Shown piece after piece: positions 35,713 to 44,213 of a stretch of 53,312 bases of DNA. Positions within the stretch are counted from its first letter, which is position 1. Each line of letters opens with the position of its first letter. The stretch is from the NCBI GenBank assembly GCA_044354975.1, contig JBIKZA010000009.1, positions 1 to 53,312 on the forward strand. The letters run 5' to 3'. This DNA is from CAIZGX01 sp044354975 (GTDB lineage Bacteria; Bacteroidota; Bacteroidia; Flavobacteriales_D; Sanyastnellaceae). The notes beneath the pieces are model-generated. The model was not told the origin of the DNA. It was given only the letters and a program-made list of their open reading frames with translations, and did not search any database. The position numbers and the translations under genes were made by a program.

Positions 35713-36663
35713 TTAGTGAATTCCTTTCGATGCCAAATAACGTTCAGCATCTAACGCAGCCACGCAACCGGTTCCCGCGGCAGTTACTGCCTGACGGTAA
35801 GTTTTGTCAGCAGCATCTCCAGCTACGAATACCCCTTCAACATTGGTCTTTGAAGATCCCGGAGTGTTTATGATATAGCCAGTTTCATCTGTGGTTATGA
35901 ATTCTTTGAATACGCCTGTGTTCGGATTGTGGCCAATAGCAACGAAGAAACCTGTAATATCTACTGTGCGGCTTTCGCCGGTAGCAGAATTTTTGAAGAT
36001 AGCGGCTTCAACCGCGTCTTTTCCTAAAATATCTTCTGTGGTTGAGTTCCAAAGAATTTCAATGTTAGGTGTCTCAAGCACACGGTTCTGCATGGCTCTA
36101 GAAGCACGCATTTTATCGCTTCTTACAATCATATATACTTTTCTACAAAGCTTAGCTAAATAGGTAGCTTCCTCAGCTGCTGTATCTCCAGCACCAACGA
36201 TTGCAACATCTTGATTGCGGTAGAAGAATCCATCGCATACTGCGCATGCACTCACTCCGCCACCTAAATTGCGAAGACGAATTTCATTGTCAAGACCCAA
36301 CCATTTGGCTGAAGCTCCTGTTGCAATAATGACTGAATCTGCGCTTATAATGTGTTTTCCGTTGTCTATTTCAATGAGATGCTTACTTCCAGAAAAATCG
36401 ACTTTAGTCACCCATCCGTTACGGATGTCAGTTCCAAAGCGTTTGGCTTGATTTTCCATATCGGCCATCATCTCAGGACCTTTAACGCCCAGAGGATACC
36501 CGGGGAAATTGTCTACTTCCGTAGTGTCCATCAATTGCCCGCCAGGCTGCTGTCCTTGATAGATAACAGGCTTCATGTCTGCACGTGCAGCGTAGATTGC
36601 TGCAGTGTATCCCGCAGGTCCGCTGCCGAGGATGAGGCATTTAATGTGTTCGTTCGCTTCCAT
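35713..36663 (-). CDS. trxB: Thioredoxin reductase
   Basis: NADPH-dependent flavoenzyme that reduces thioredoxin. 316 residues from the ATG at 36663 (MEANEHIKCLILGSGPAG); the in-frame TTG at 36672 is less likely. FAD motif GSGPAGYTAA at 13-22, redox pair CAVC (Cys140, Cys143), NADPH fold VAIVGAGDTAAEEA and C-terminal FVAGDAADKTYRQAVTAAG. It has its own promoter and terminator. Confidence 0.97.
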   Translation of the reverse strand: MEANEHIKCLILGSGPAGYTAAIYAARADMKPVIYQGQQPGGQLMDTTEVDNFPGYPLGVKGPEMMADMENQAKRFGTDIRNGWVTKVDFSGSKHLIEIDNGKHIISADSVIIATGASAKWLGLDNEIRLRNLGGGVSACAVCDGFFYRNQDVAIVGAGDTAAEEATYLAKLCRKVYMIVRSDKMRASRAMQNRVLETPNIEILWNSTTEDILGKDAVEAAIFKNSATGESRTVDITGFFVAIGHNPNTGVFKEFITTDETGYIINTPGSSKTNVEGVFVAGDAADKTYRQAVTAAGTGCVAALDAERYLASKGIH

Positions 36664-36686
36664 ATGATTCAATTTTTTTGAGAGGA

Positions 36687-36714
36687 CAAATATAGTGTGA
36701 GTGATGCTTTACAA
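36687..36714 (-). promoter_or_regulatory. trxB promoter
   Basis: On the minus strand TTG (36714-36712), a 17-base spacer, then TATATTTG (36694-36687), a perfect -7 match, ending 23 bases before the ATG at 36663. Confidence 0.65.
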
Positions 36715-36734
36715 TGTGTGATTTTACGCACAGA

Positions 36735-37490
36735 TTATTCAAAGGCTTGAATCAAGAATGCATCCCAAAGTGGATCTTCCGGCGGGGGCGCCGAGATTAC
36801 AACAGGAGTCTTTTTTACAGGATGTGTAAATTCAATTTTTCTTGCATGAAGATGAATACTTGCGTTGTCGTTGGTTCGTTTGCTTCCGTATTTAATGTCT
36901 CCCTTAATTGGACAACCCAATTGAGAAAGTGTTGCGCGGATTTGATGGTGTCTTCCTGTTTTCGGATATACTTCGACAAACGTGTAATGGTCGCCTTTTC
37001 CAAGGACTTTGTATGTCAGTTCAGATTCTTTTCTGTCGGCAGCCGGCTCGTTATAGAAGAAAGACTTGTTTTGTTTCTCATCTTTCCACAAGTAATTTAT
37101 CACATGTCCTTCCATCTTTGGCGGTGCGTCTTGCACAACAGCCCAATAGGTTTTGAATACATCACGTGTTTTGAAGTCGATGGTTAGTCGCGAAAGAGCC
37201 TTACTTGTTTTAGCGAACACCACAACGCCGCTTACGGGTCGATCTATGCGATGAACGGTTCCGCAAAAGACTTCACCGGGTTTGTTGTAGGTTATCTTAA
37301 GGTATTGTTTAATGATGTCACTTAGAACCACATCTCCTGTTTTATCGCCTTGAACGATATCAGAGTTTCTCTTGTTAACGGCTATAATGTGGTTGTCTTC
37401 GTATAGAATGCGAAGGTTTTCGAGGGTTGTTACTTCAAGCGGTTTTTTTGGTGCTCGGTCCCAAACTTTGGGCGCGTATTTTTTCATCAA
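36735..37490 (-). CDS. RluA family RNA pseudouridine synthase
   Basis: 251 residues. The catalytic aspartate lies in VHRIDRPVSGVVVFAK, and further marks are GRHHQIRATLSQLGCPIKGD and LHARKIEFTHP. There is no S4 domain. The target uridine in rRNA or tRNA cannot be told from sequence alone. It overlaps panB by four bases, so the two are co-translated. Confidence 0.94.
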   Translation of the reverse strand: MMKKYAPKVWDRAPKKPLEVTTLENLRILYEDNHIIAVNKRNSDIVQGDKTGDVVLSDIIKQYLKITYNKPGEVFCGTVHRIDRPVSGVVVFAKTSKALSRLTIDFKTRDVFKTYWAVVQDAPPKMEGHVINYLWKDEKQNKSFFYNEPAADRKESELTYKVLGKGDHYTFVEVYPKTGRHHQIRATLSQLGCPIKGDIKYGSKRTNDNASIHLHARKIEFTHPVKKTPVVISAPPPEDPLWDAFLIQAFE

Positions 37491-38302
37491 TACTGCTCTT
37501 TATTGTTCGGAAAATCTGCGCTTCTTACATCGCTCACATATTGTTCTAGCGCTGTTTTCATTTGTTCTCCCATATTCAAGTACTTCCTTAAAAAACGCGG
37601 AGTGAATCCTTCGGTAATTCCCAACATGTCGTGCAATACAAGCACTTGTCCGTCTACATCTCCACCAGCACCAATTCCAATAATTGGAACATGAACTTCT
37701 TGCGCCACGCGTTTGGCAAGTGCGGCAGGAATTTTTTCTAAGACAATCGCGAAACAACCGCTCTCGGCCAAAAGTTTCGCATCGTGAATCAAACGATCTG
37801 CTTCAACTTCTTCCTTAGCGCGAACCTGATACGTTCCGAATTTATAAATACTCTGAGGTGTTAATCCGAGGTGACCCATTACCGGAATACCCGCCGTTAA
37901 AATACGTTTTACACTTTCAACAATTTCTTCTCCTCCTTCTAGCTTAACGGCGTGTCCTCCCGTTTCTTTCATGATACGAATGGCAGAGTTCAACGCCTCT
38001 TTGGAGTTACCTTGGTATGAACCGAAGGGCATATCTACAACTACGAGAGAGCGATTGCAAGCTCGAACCACACTGGCCGCATGATAGATCATTTGGTCCA
38101 ACGTTATTGGAAGGGTAGTCTCGTGTCCTGCCATTACATTCGATGCCGAATCTCCAACAAGAATCACGTCAATTCCAGATTGGTCAACAATGAGAGCCAT
38201 GGAATAGTCGTATGCGGTTAGCATAGCAATCTTCTCGCCCTTGTTCTTCATTTCTTGAAGGGTATGGGTGGTGACTCTTCGAACTACTTTGTTTACTGAC
38301 AT
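37487..38302 (-). CDS. panB: 3-methyl-2-oxobutanoate hydroxymethyltransferase
   Basis: Makes ketopantoate from alpha-ketoisovalerate and methylene-THF, the first step to pantothenate and CoA. 271 residues. Marks are MLTAYDYSMALIVDQSGIDVILVGDS, GHLGLTPQS and GIGAGGDVDGQVLVLHDMLG. It overlaps the pseudouridine synthase gene by four bases. Confidence 0.97.
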   Translation of the reverse strand: MSVNKVVRRVTTHTLQEMKNKGEKIAMLTAYDYSMALIVDQSGIDVILVGDSASNVMAGHETTLPITLDQMIYHAASVVRACNRSLVVVDMPFGSYQGNSKEALNSAIRIMKETGGHAVKLEGGEEIVESVKRILTAGIPVMGHLGLTPQSIYKFGTYQVRAKEEVEADRLIHDAKLLAESGCFAIVLEKIPAALAKRVAQEVHVPIIGIGAGGDVDGQVLVLHDMLGITEGFTPRFLRKYLNMGEQMKTALEQYVSDVRSADFPNNKEQY

Positions 38303-38321
38303 GATTTATTTTTTAGAGCGG

Positions 38322-38329
38322 CAAAAGTG
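38322..38329 (-). promoter_or_regulatory. Possible panB -7 box (CACTTTTG)
   Basis: One mismatch from TAnnTTTG, 19 bases before the panB ATG, a spacing close to that at trxB and glyA. A TTTG lies 15 bases further upstream, which is short for a -33 element. Confidence 0.3.
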
Positions 38330-38333
38330 GGGA

Positions 38334-41324
38334 TTATTCCTTAACAAATATTTTTTTCGCAACAATTCCTTTCAGGCTGTCTGAAATTTGAATGGCATAC
38401 ATACCCGTGCTGAATAGCGAAACATCGATTCGAGTAGAACCTTGGTTTTGCATGTTTCCAGTGTGTACCAATTTTCCTTGAATATCGAAGATTGAAAAGG
38501 TAAGTCCTCTGAATTGGGCTTCAGCAACAACCTGAATGTAATCTTGTGCAGGCGAAGGGTATATTTTAAATACAGTTTCCTCTTCTTCATTTACATTCAC
38601 ATTCGATTGGAAATGCGCAGTGAATTGCGCAGCAGTTAACGAGATACTTCCTTCCCAAACAGAATCTAAAATATCAGTGATTAAACTGCTGTTATCCCAA
38701 TAAGCGAATTCAAACCCCGGATTTGCAATTGCTTCAATTTTCACAGGCACACCGTCGAAGTAAACTCCCGTCCATGGATACTCCGTTGGTTGAATAGTGC
38801 TGATGTGAATTTTACCTGAACCAAGAGGCAACACATCCAGGGTTACATCGACTTGTTGCGGTAATGCAAATCTGTTTTGAATGTGATCGCGAACTTGATC
38901 TGTTCTGCACAATAACTCCGATTGGAATGTGAGGTGATTGTTGTAGAAATAATCCATTTGTCCGGGTACATTCCCTGCATCTCCCCATCGCTGATATTCA
39001 TTCGGCATTTCAGGAGCGGTTAGGTTGAAGTACCTGTTTTCAACAGCAATTAATCTTTCAGGTCGGTAGTTCGTGTTCATTAAATCGGCGAAGCGATTGA
39101 TGAAGTAGTTTTTGTAAAGGGTGTTTTGAATGCTTTGTAACCAAATATTGATATACGGATTGTCTGTGCTTTGTCCCGACATGTAATCGATGTGATTGAA
39201 GTAACAATCTGTCCAAGCATTTGGATTCAATGCTAATTCCAAATCAATGGTTGCGAACCTCCATCTGTTGTTTGTTACGTTTGATCGGTAAATTTTAATA
39301 TTGTTACCCGGCCAGTCAACATTACCCATCCACGATTCCGAAATAATGTAATCCGTGTAATAAGTCATGTCGAAATGTTGATCCGCTTCGCTCCAATAAT
39401 TAGGGCTTGCTTCATTCAAATCATTGAACGTGTTGTATGAGTTCCAAAAATTATCAGCAGAACCTTCCACCGCGCGCAGCATTCCTCCATACCAATAACT
39501 TAACGACAGAATTTCAACGGAGTCTTTGTTTGCGCCTTCGTTTTCTTTAAACATTTCAGTATTGTACTTTTCACGAAGCTCGTAGAGTCCAAAGTATTGT
39601 CCGTTGATATAAACTGTTGCCGGGCGATAAGCGCTGTAATAAGCATTGGCCCCGCGACACATCAATTCAGCTTGACAAGCTTCTTTGTATGGAAGAGCCA
39701 AATATTGATTACTACCATTGCGAAGATAAAAATCAGAGTACTTATTTCTATTTGGTCTTCCTGGAATGATCACTTCATTCACAGCGTTTTCACCCAATAC
39801 ACTGTGGGCTAGTTCCAAACGGAAAGAGTGCTGCGGTTGAGAGCGGCTTCCACCAGCTCCACCGTCGATTTGCATACCTGTGTTTTGAGAAAACACCAGC
39901 GGATGTCCGGGAATAGAATCGAAATAATCGATGTGTGCATTGCGCAACCAGTCTTGGTCCCAATGGTCGAATATCCCTTGATCTCCATATAAATTTGCAT
40001 TGTCTGTGGTAATTGAAAGTATAGGAGTGGTGTGAGTAATGTTGAAGAGAAAGGATGCCGCGGTTATATTGCTTGGAATGTGATTTGGTTTGAAAGCACG
40101 TGCTTTTAATATTTTCGATTGGAAGAAAAATATGGGCGTACCATCATAGATAGGAGAGTTAAAATCTGGATCGCTCCCGTCTGTTGTGTATCGTATTGTG
40201 GAAGGTGCCGTGTTTAAGTCTAGAATTGAAACTGAAAAAGGCGTTTCGTATACACCAGGATTATGGTCGAAGAGTGGCGCAATGGCATAGCCTAATGAAG
40301 GTACTCCGTTGTTGCTTGCTTCAGGTGTTGGAGTATTGAAAAGAGAGTTTGAGTTGGATCCGTTGGGGTAGCGGCCAATGCTCATGTCCACAGTTTGACA
40401 TTTTATAATTAAACTGTTTTCAAGGGTTTGAGCAGGATTGAATAAAAACAACGTGTCGCCACTTCCTGAAATTTTGAAATTCGTGTGAAATTGGTTTCCA
40501 GCGCTTGTAATAAAGTCAGAACTCATGGCCGTTTCCGAAACATTTTTCAATGCTAATTCCACATAAGTATAATTCACTGCCTCTGTAGCCGCTACCTGAA
40601 AACCAAGAGAAGTAATAGGTCCAGCTGAAAGCCCAGCGGCAGTTAGCTCAACTGCAGGAATAAGCATTTGATTGCGAGCACTCCAATACCAATTTCCATA
40701 AGGCGCAGGGTAGTCGGTATAGCCATTTTGAATGGTTCCGGTGCCTATGGTTATGCCATTTAATTTCATGTTCGGACGCTGGGACGCAAGAGTTCCTTGA
40801 CTGTATGAACATGAGCCTTCGCTCCCGTCATTAAAGCTATAGGTGGTTGAGCCATATGCCGTAGCTGTTTGCATGAAAGAGGAGTTCGTAATGTATCCGG
40901 TATTGCTGTAGGAACAAACATTAATGGCAATACTCGAAAGGCCATCCCATTGAAATGGGGTAGTGAAAATGTGGGTGTTCCAGCCGACTACCGGAGTGAA
41001 AGACCCCGAATTTATTGCTGTGGTGAAAGGGGTGGTTGCAAATCTATTTTTATCGCTGCAGAACACAATTAAAAATTCACCAGGATTTAAGTTGTAATGC
41101 GGGAAAACCCATTGTGCGGGTTCGTTGGAATTATCTGTTAATGAATATCCGAACAAATCAACCGCTGTTGTTCCTGCGTTATACAACTCAATCCAATCTT
41201 CGTATTCCCCATCCTCATCGGCGATGGTTTGATAGTTCTTGTTGCTGCCTTCATTGATAACAATCTGCGACCAAGTGAAATTTGAAAACAAGACGGCTGT
41301 GAAAAGTATGACTAGTTTTTTCAT
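38334..41324 (-). CDS. T9SS-secreted CotH-kinase/lamin-tail protein
   Basis: 996 residues. The signal peptide ends TWSQ. A lamin-tail domain spans about 20-140 (DWIELYNAGTTAVDLFGYSLTD). A chitobiase/FN3-like strand region lies at about 365-420 (STIRYTTDGSDPDFNSPIYDG). A CotH spore-coat-kinase-like domain spans about 430-740, with SFRLEL, YGLYELREKYN and the DFG-like aspartate in RFATIDLELALN. The last 80 residues form a T9SS type A sorting domain (FKIYPSPAQDYIQV, FDIQGKLVHTG, GMYAIQI). It should be exported across the outer membrane and anchored or released. CotH proteins can phosphorylate coat proteins; substrate here unknown. Confidence 0.93.
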   Translation of the reverse strand: MKKLVILFTAVLFSNFTWSQIVINEGSNKNYQTIADEDGEYEDWIELYNAGTTAVDLFGYSLTDNSNEPAQWVFPHYNLNPGEFLIVFCSDKNRFATTPFTTAINSGSFTPVVGWNTHIFTTPFQWDGLSSIAINVCSYSNTGYITNSSFMQTATAYGSTTYSFNDGSEGSCSYSQGTLASQRPNMKLNGITIGTGTIQNGYTDYPAPYGNWYWSARNQMLIPAVELTAAGLSAGPITSLGFQVAATEAVNYTYVELALKNVSETAMSSDFITSAGNQFHTNFKISGSGDTLFLFNPAQTLENSLIIKCQTVDMSIGRYPNGSNSNSLFNTPTPEASNNGVPSLGYAIAPLFDHNPGVYETPFSVSILDLNTAPSTIRYTTDGSDPDFNSPIYDGTPIFFFQSKILKARAFKPNHIPSNITAASFLFNITHTTPILSITTDNANLYGDQGIFDHWDQDWLRNAHIDYFDSIPGHPLVFSQNTGMQIDGGAGGSRSQPQHSFRLELAHSVLGENAVNEVIIPGRPNRNKYSDFYLRNGSNQYLALPYKEACQAELMCRGANAYYSAYRPATVYINGQYFGLYELREKYNTEMFKENEGANKDSVEILSLSYWYGGMLRAVEGSADNFWNSYNTFNDLNEASPNYWSEADQHFDMTYYTDYIISESWMGNVDWPGNNIKIYRSNVTNNRWRFATIDLELALNPNAWTDCYFNHIDYMSGQSTDNPYINIWLQSIQNTLYKNYFINRFADLMNTNYRPERLIAVENRYFNLTAPEMPNEYQRWGDAGNVPGQMDYFYNNHLTFQSELLCRTDQVRDHIQNRFALPQQVDVTLDVLPLGSGKIHISTIQPTEYPWTGVYFDGVPVKIEAIANPGFEFAYWDNSSLITDILDSVWEGSISLTAAQFTAHFQSNVNVNEEEETVFKIYPSPAQDYIQVVAEAQFRGLTFSIFDIQGKLVHTGNMQNQGSTRIDVSLFSTGMYAIQISDSLKGIVAKKIFVKE

Positions 41325-41336
41325 TGTATAAAGGTA

Positions 41337-42035
41337 CTAATTCTGTTTATTTCTAATTTTTTGAAGTTCTGCGGCGATAGCGGCTTCAACTAACGGCTCC
41401 ATTATGAGATACCCTGCTACATTCGGATGAACGCCGTCTTCACCGAGTTCCAACCGCAATCCATTGCGTTCGTCTTTCATGGGTGTGTGAAAATCCACGA
41501 AAGTAATGTCATGCGTTTCCGCATAAAATTTAAGGGCATTGTTCAACTCAATAATTTTTTCCGCGGGTTCTTTGCCTGGGCTCCAAGTGTAATCGAAAAC
41601 AGGAAGAACAGAGCATAAGATAACCGAGATGTCATTCGACTTGGCCAATTCAATCATTGAAAAAATGTTGTCTTCAATCATATCGATTGACACATCGCCC
41701 GTATTTCCTGCAATGTCGTTGGTTCCGCCGAGAAACACCACCACCTTTGGGTGAAGGTTCACAACATCTGCACGAAAACGAAGAAGCATTTGAGAAGTGG
41801 TCTGTCCACCAATGCCTCTATTCACGTATGTCTTTCCAACAAAGAAATCGGGATGAACATTTTTCCAGAACTCAGTAATGGAATTCCCCATGAATACCAC
41901 ACGGTCTTCATTTTCTAGAGGGTTTTCAAGCACTGTATTAGCATCTCTATAATAGTTGAGATTGGCCCAGTCTTGAGCGTTTGTCAGTTGGTTAAGGGCC
42001 ATAAGTATGCACAGGGCGGAAATTCTTCTGATCAT
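41337..42035 (-). CDS. Exported SGNH/GDSL hydrolase
   Basis: 232 residues. Signal peptide ending TNAQ, then the four SGNH blocks: FMGNSITEF (catalytic Ser), GIGGQTTSQM, LGGTNDIAGN, and DGVHPNVAGY with the Asp-His pair. The family deacetylates or de-esterifies sugars and lipids; the substrate is not evident. The CotH gene begins 13 bases after its stop, so they may be co-transcribed. Confidence 0.94.
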   Translation of the reverse strand: MIRRISALCILMALNQLTNAQDWANLNYYRDANTVLENPLENEDRVVFMGNSITEFWKNVHPDFFVGKTYVNRGIGGQTTSQMLLRFRADVVNLHPKVVVFLGGTNDIAGNTGDVSIDMIEDNIFSMIELAKSNDISVILCSVLPVFDYTWSPGKEPAEKIIELNNALKFYAETHDITFVDFHTPMKDERNGLRLELGEDGVHPNVAGYLIMEPLVEAAIAAELQKIRNKQN

Positions 42036-42044
42036 AAGTCATTT

Positions 42045-42052
42045 CAAAAATA
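42045..42052 (-). promoter_or_regulatory. -7 box (TATTTTTG) of the SGNH hydrolase gene
   Basis: Perfect TAnnTTTG match on the minus strand, nine bases before the ATG at 42035. No clear -33 TTG. Confidence 0.45.
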
Positions 42053-42087
42053 GACTACACTTTGCGTAATCCATTGTCCTACGTTGA

Positions 42088-42095
42088 TAATTTTG
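42088..42095 (+). promoter_or_regulatory. -7 box (TAATTTTG) of murA
   Basis: Perfect -7 match about 57 bases before the murA ATG, giving a leader of about 50 bases that contains an 18-base palindrome. The nearest TTTG (42061-42064) is 23 bases away, slightly long. Confidence 0.45.
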
Positions 42096-42126
42096 AATTT
42101 CAGCCTTCGGGAATAGGAAGTTTCGC

Positions 42127-42144
42127 ATTTTCTTCGAAGAAAAT
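42127..42144. promoter_or_regulatory. 18-bp perfect palindrome in the murA leader
   Basis: ATTTTCTTCGAAGAAAAT reads the same on both strands and ends eight bases before the ATG. It could be an operator for a dimeric regulator or fold into a hairpin near the ribosome-binding region. Confidence 0.5.
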
Positions 42145-42152
42145 TAAGAGAT

Positions 42153-43460
42153 ATGTCGGCTTTTGAAATTGTAGGAGGCAACGCCTTAAAAGGAACAGTA
42201 ACTCCGCAGGGCGCGAAGAATGAGGCTTTACAGATAATATCTGCTGTTCTGCTAACTGCGGAGCCAGTTATTATTCGCAATATCCCAGAAATCATTGATG
42301 TATTGAAGTTGATTGATTTGCTTCAAGACATTGGAGTGAAGGTGGAAAAGTTGGCGAAAGGCGAATTTAAATTCATTGCCGACGACGTAAATCTGGAGTA
42401 TTTGACAACAGAGGATTACAAGAAGAAGGCTGCTGCGTTGCGCGGTTCTATCATGCTGGTGGGTCCAATGCTCGGAAGATTCGGGCAAGGATATATTCCT
42501 AAGCCAGGCGGAGATAAAATTGGAAGACGCCGTTTGGATACGCACTTCACTGGTTTTCAGAATTTAGGAGCAACGTTCAATTATGATGCGGTGAATCACT
42601 TCTACAGTGTTACTTCAAACCGATTGAAAGGCGCCTACATGCTACTCGATGAAGCTTCTGTAACAGGCACTGCAAACATTGTCATGGCTGCGGCATTGGC
42701 CGAAGGAACCACTTCCATCTACAACGCCGCTTGCGAACCTTATCTGCAGCAGTTGTGCAAGATGATCAATCGCATGGGCGGAAAAATCTCGGGTATTGGT
42801 TCGAACTTACTCATCATTGAAGGGGTCGAAAAATTAGGAGGAACCGAGCACAGATGTCTTCCCGATATGATTGAAATAGGTTCTTTCATTGGAATGGCTG
42901 CCATGACGAAAGGAGATATTCTAATTAAAGATGTATCATACAATGACTTGGGAATTATACCTGAAATGTTCCGTCGCATGGGAATTCAAGTTGATTTGGT
43001 GAATGGCGACGACCTTCATATTCCAGCGCAAGATTCTTATGAGATTGATACGTTTATTGATGGATCAATCATGACCATTAGCGATGCGCCTTGGCCGGGA
43101 TTCACTCCTGATTTGATTTCGATAGCTTTGGTAACTGCAACTCAGGCAAGAGGTTCGGTTCTTATTCATCAGAAAATGTTCGAGAGTCGCTTGTTCTTCG
43201 TTGACAAACTCATTGATATGGGGGCGCAAATTATTTTGTGCGATCCCCACAGAGCGACTGTAATTGGTTTAGATCGCAAGTCTACCCTGAAGGGTGTGAC
43301 TATGTCTTCTCCGGATATTCGTGCTGGGGTTTCCCTGCTAATTGCAGCTTTGAGCGCGAAAGGAAAGTCGACTATTCAGAACATTGAGCAGATCGATCGC
43401 GGTTATCAGGACATTGAAGCGCGTCTTCAAGCATTGGGAGCAGATATTCGCAGAGTGTAA
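42153..43460 (+). CDS. murA: UDP-N-acetylglucosamine 1-carboxyvinyltransferase
   Basis: First committed step of peptidoglycan synthesis, transferring enolpyruvate from PEP to UDP-GlcNAc. 435 residues. Lys22 (GAKNEAL) and Arg/Asp residues of the family are present, with RGSIMLVGPMLGRFGQ. At the catalytic loop the usual PGGC(A/S)IG reads PGGDKIG, so the cysteine attacked by fosfomycin is Asp121. Family knowledge says Asp supports catalysis and gives intrinsic fosfomycin resistance. It begins a long plus-strand run. Confidence 0.97.
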   Translation: MSAFEIVGGNALKGTVTPQGAKNEALQIISAVLLTAEPVIIRNIPEIIDVLKLIDLLQDIGVKVEKLAKGEFKFIADDVNLEYLTTEDYKKKAAALRGSIMLVGPMLGRFGQGYIPKPGGDKIGRRRLDTHFTGFQNLGATFNYDAVNHFYSVTSNRLKGAYMLLDEASVTGTANIVMAAALAEGTTSIYNAACEPYLQQLCKMINRMGGKISGIGSNLLIIEGVEKLGGTEHRCLPDMIEIGSFIGMAAMTKGDILIKDVSYNDLGIIPEMFRRMGIQVDLVNGDDLHIPAQDSYEIDTFIDGSIMTISDAPWPGFTPDLISIALVTATQARGSVLIHQKMFESRLFFVDKLIDMGAQIILCDPHRATVIGLDRKSTLKGVTMSSPDIRAGVSLLIAALSAKGKSTIQNIEQIDRGYQDIEARLQALGADIRRV

Positions 43461-43479
43461 AAAATACTTTGGCAAGAAC

Positions 43480-43513
43480 TTTGGCTTCCAGTCCATATAC
43501 TGTTCTATATTTG
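43480..43513 (+). promoter_or_regulatory. Promoter of the TlpA-like gene
   Basis: TTTG (43480-43483), a 22-base spacer, then TATATTTG (43506-43513), a perfect -7 match, 17 bases before the preferred ATG at 43531. Confidence 0.5.
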
Positions 43514-43530
43514 AAATGAATTCAATAATT

Positions 43531-44088
43531 ATGAAAAAAACATTTGTCCCTTTCACCTTGCTTCTATTGGTTGCGGTGATGTTCAGTTTTACTCCGGTAA
43601 ACGATAAAAATGCAGTTCCTACAACTGCGAAAATTGGTTTGGAAATCGGCGACGAGGCTCCAAACATTGTTATGAAAGGAGTCGACGGAAAGGATTTGAA
43701 ACTTTCTTCGCTTCGTGGGAAATTGGTATTAATCGACTTTTGGGCTTCTTGGTGTGGACCTTGCCGCAGAGAAAATCCGAATGTTGTAGCTGCATATAAC
43801 AAATACAGCAAAGCCAAATTCAAGACAGCAAAAGGATTCGAAATCTTCTCGGTGAGTTTCGATCAAAACAAAACAGCATGGGAAGAAGCGATTGCGAAAG
43901 ACGGATTGTTGTGGAAGAATCACGTGTGTGATATGAAAGGATGGGCGAATGCTGCTGGACAGCTTTATGGAATCTCAAGCATTCCTTCAAGTGTGTTGAT
44001 TGATGAGAATGGAATTATTGTCGCGAAAAACCTTCGCGGACCAGCTTTAGATATGGAATTGGACAAGTACGTTTCTTCGTTCAATTGA
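43531..44088 (+). CDS. Exported TlpA/ResA-like thiol-disulfide oxidoreductase
   Basis: 185 residues from the ATG at 43531 (MKKTFVPFTLLLLVAVMFSF), which opens a signal or membrane anchor; ATG at 43516 lies at the predicted transcription start and upstream in-frame starts lie before the promoter. The redoxin domain has FWASWCGPCRRENPN with a CGPC pair, and the cis-Pro in SSIPSSVLID. Periplasmic thiol reductant, partner unknown. It is followed by a terminator. Confidence 0.92.
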   Translation: MKKTFVPFTLLLLVAVMFSFTPVNDKNAVPTTAKIGLEIGDEAPNIVMKGVDGKDLKLSSLRGKLVLIDFWASWCGPCRRENPNVVAAYNKYSKAKFKTAKGFEIFSVSFDQNKTAWEEAIAKDGLLWKNHVCDMKGWANAAGQLYGISSIPSSVLIDENGIIVAKNLRGPALDMELDKYVSSFN

Positions 44089-44103
44089 TCTAACGATATA
44101 AGT

Positions 44104-44111
44104 TATCTTTG
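44104..44111 (+). promoter_or_regulatory. -7 box (TATCTTTG) merged with a terminator
   Basis: Perfect TAnnTTTG match whose expected start point, near 44118, falls inside the left arm of the following hairpin. If used, it would give grpE a leader of about 95 bases. Confidence 0.4.
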
Positions 44112-44112
44112 C

Positions 44113-44143
44113 GGGCCGAATGACATTCGGCCCGTTTTGTTTT
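44113..44143 (+). terminator. Intrinsic terminator after the TlpA-like gene
   Basis: GGGCCGAAT-GAC-ATTCGGCCC (44113-44133), a 9-bp GC-rich stem, followed by GTTTTGTTTT. Confidence 0.85.
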
Positions 44144-44144
44144 C

Positions 44145-44184
44145 TGACAGCCTGTCGCTCTTTTTGGCTTGGCTCAACGATTGT
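44145..44184 (+). promoter_or_regulatory. Candidate heat-shock control region of grpE-dnaJ
   Basis: GACAG-C-CTGTC (44146-44156) is a perfect 5-bp inverted repeat. After 14 bases comes TTGGCTCAACGATTGT (44169-44184), which resembles a sigma-54 promoter (GG, 10 bases, then GT where GC is expected). It would start a transcript about 18 bases before grpE. The sigma-54 reading is an inference. Confidence 0.35.
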
Positions 44185-44213
44185 CAAATGGGAATTACAT
44201 AAAACTTTAGGCT

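Noticed and set aside
36714..37187. 157-codon plus-strand open frame
   Set aside because: Entirely antisense to the RluA-type pseudouridine synthase gene, Cys/Phe-rich, and no family resemblance.
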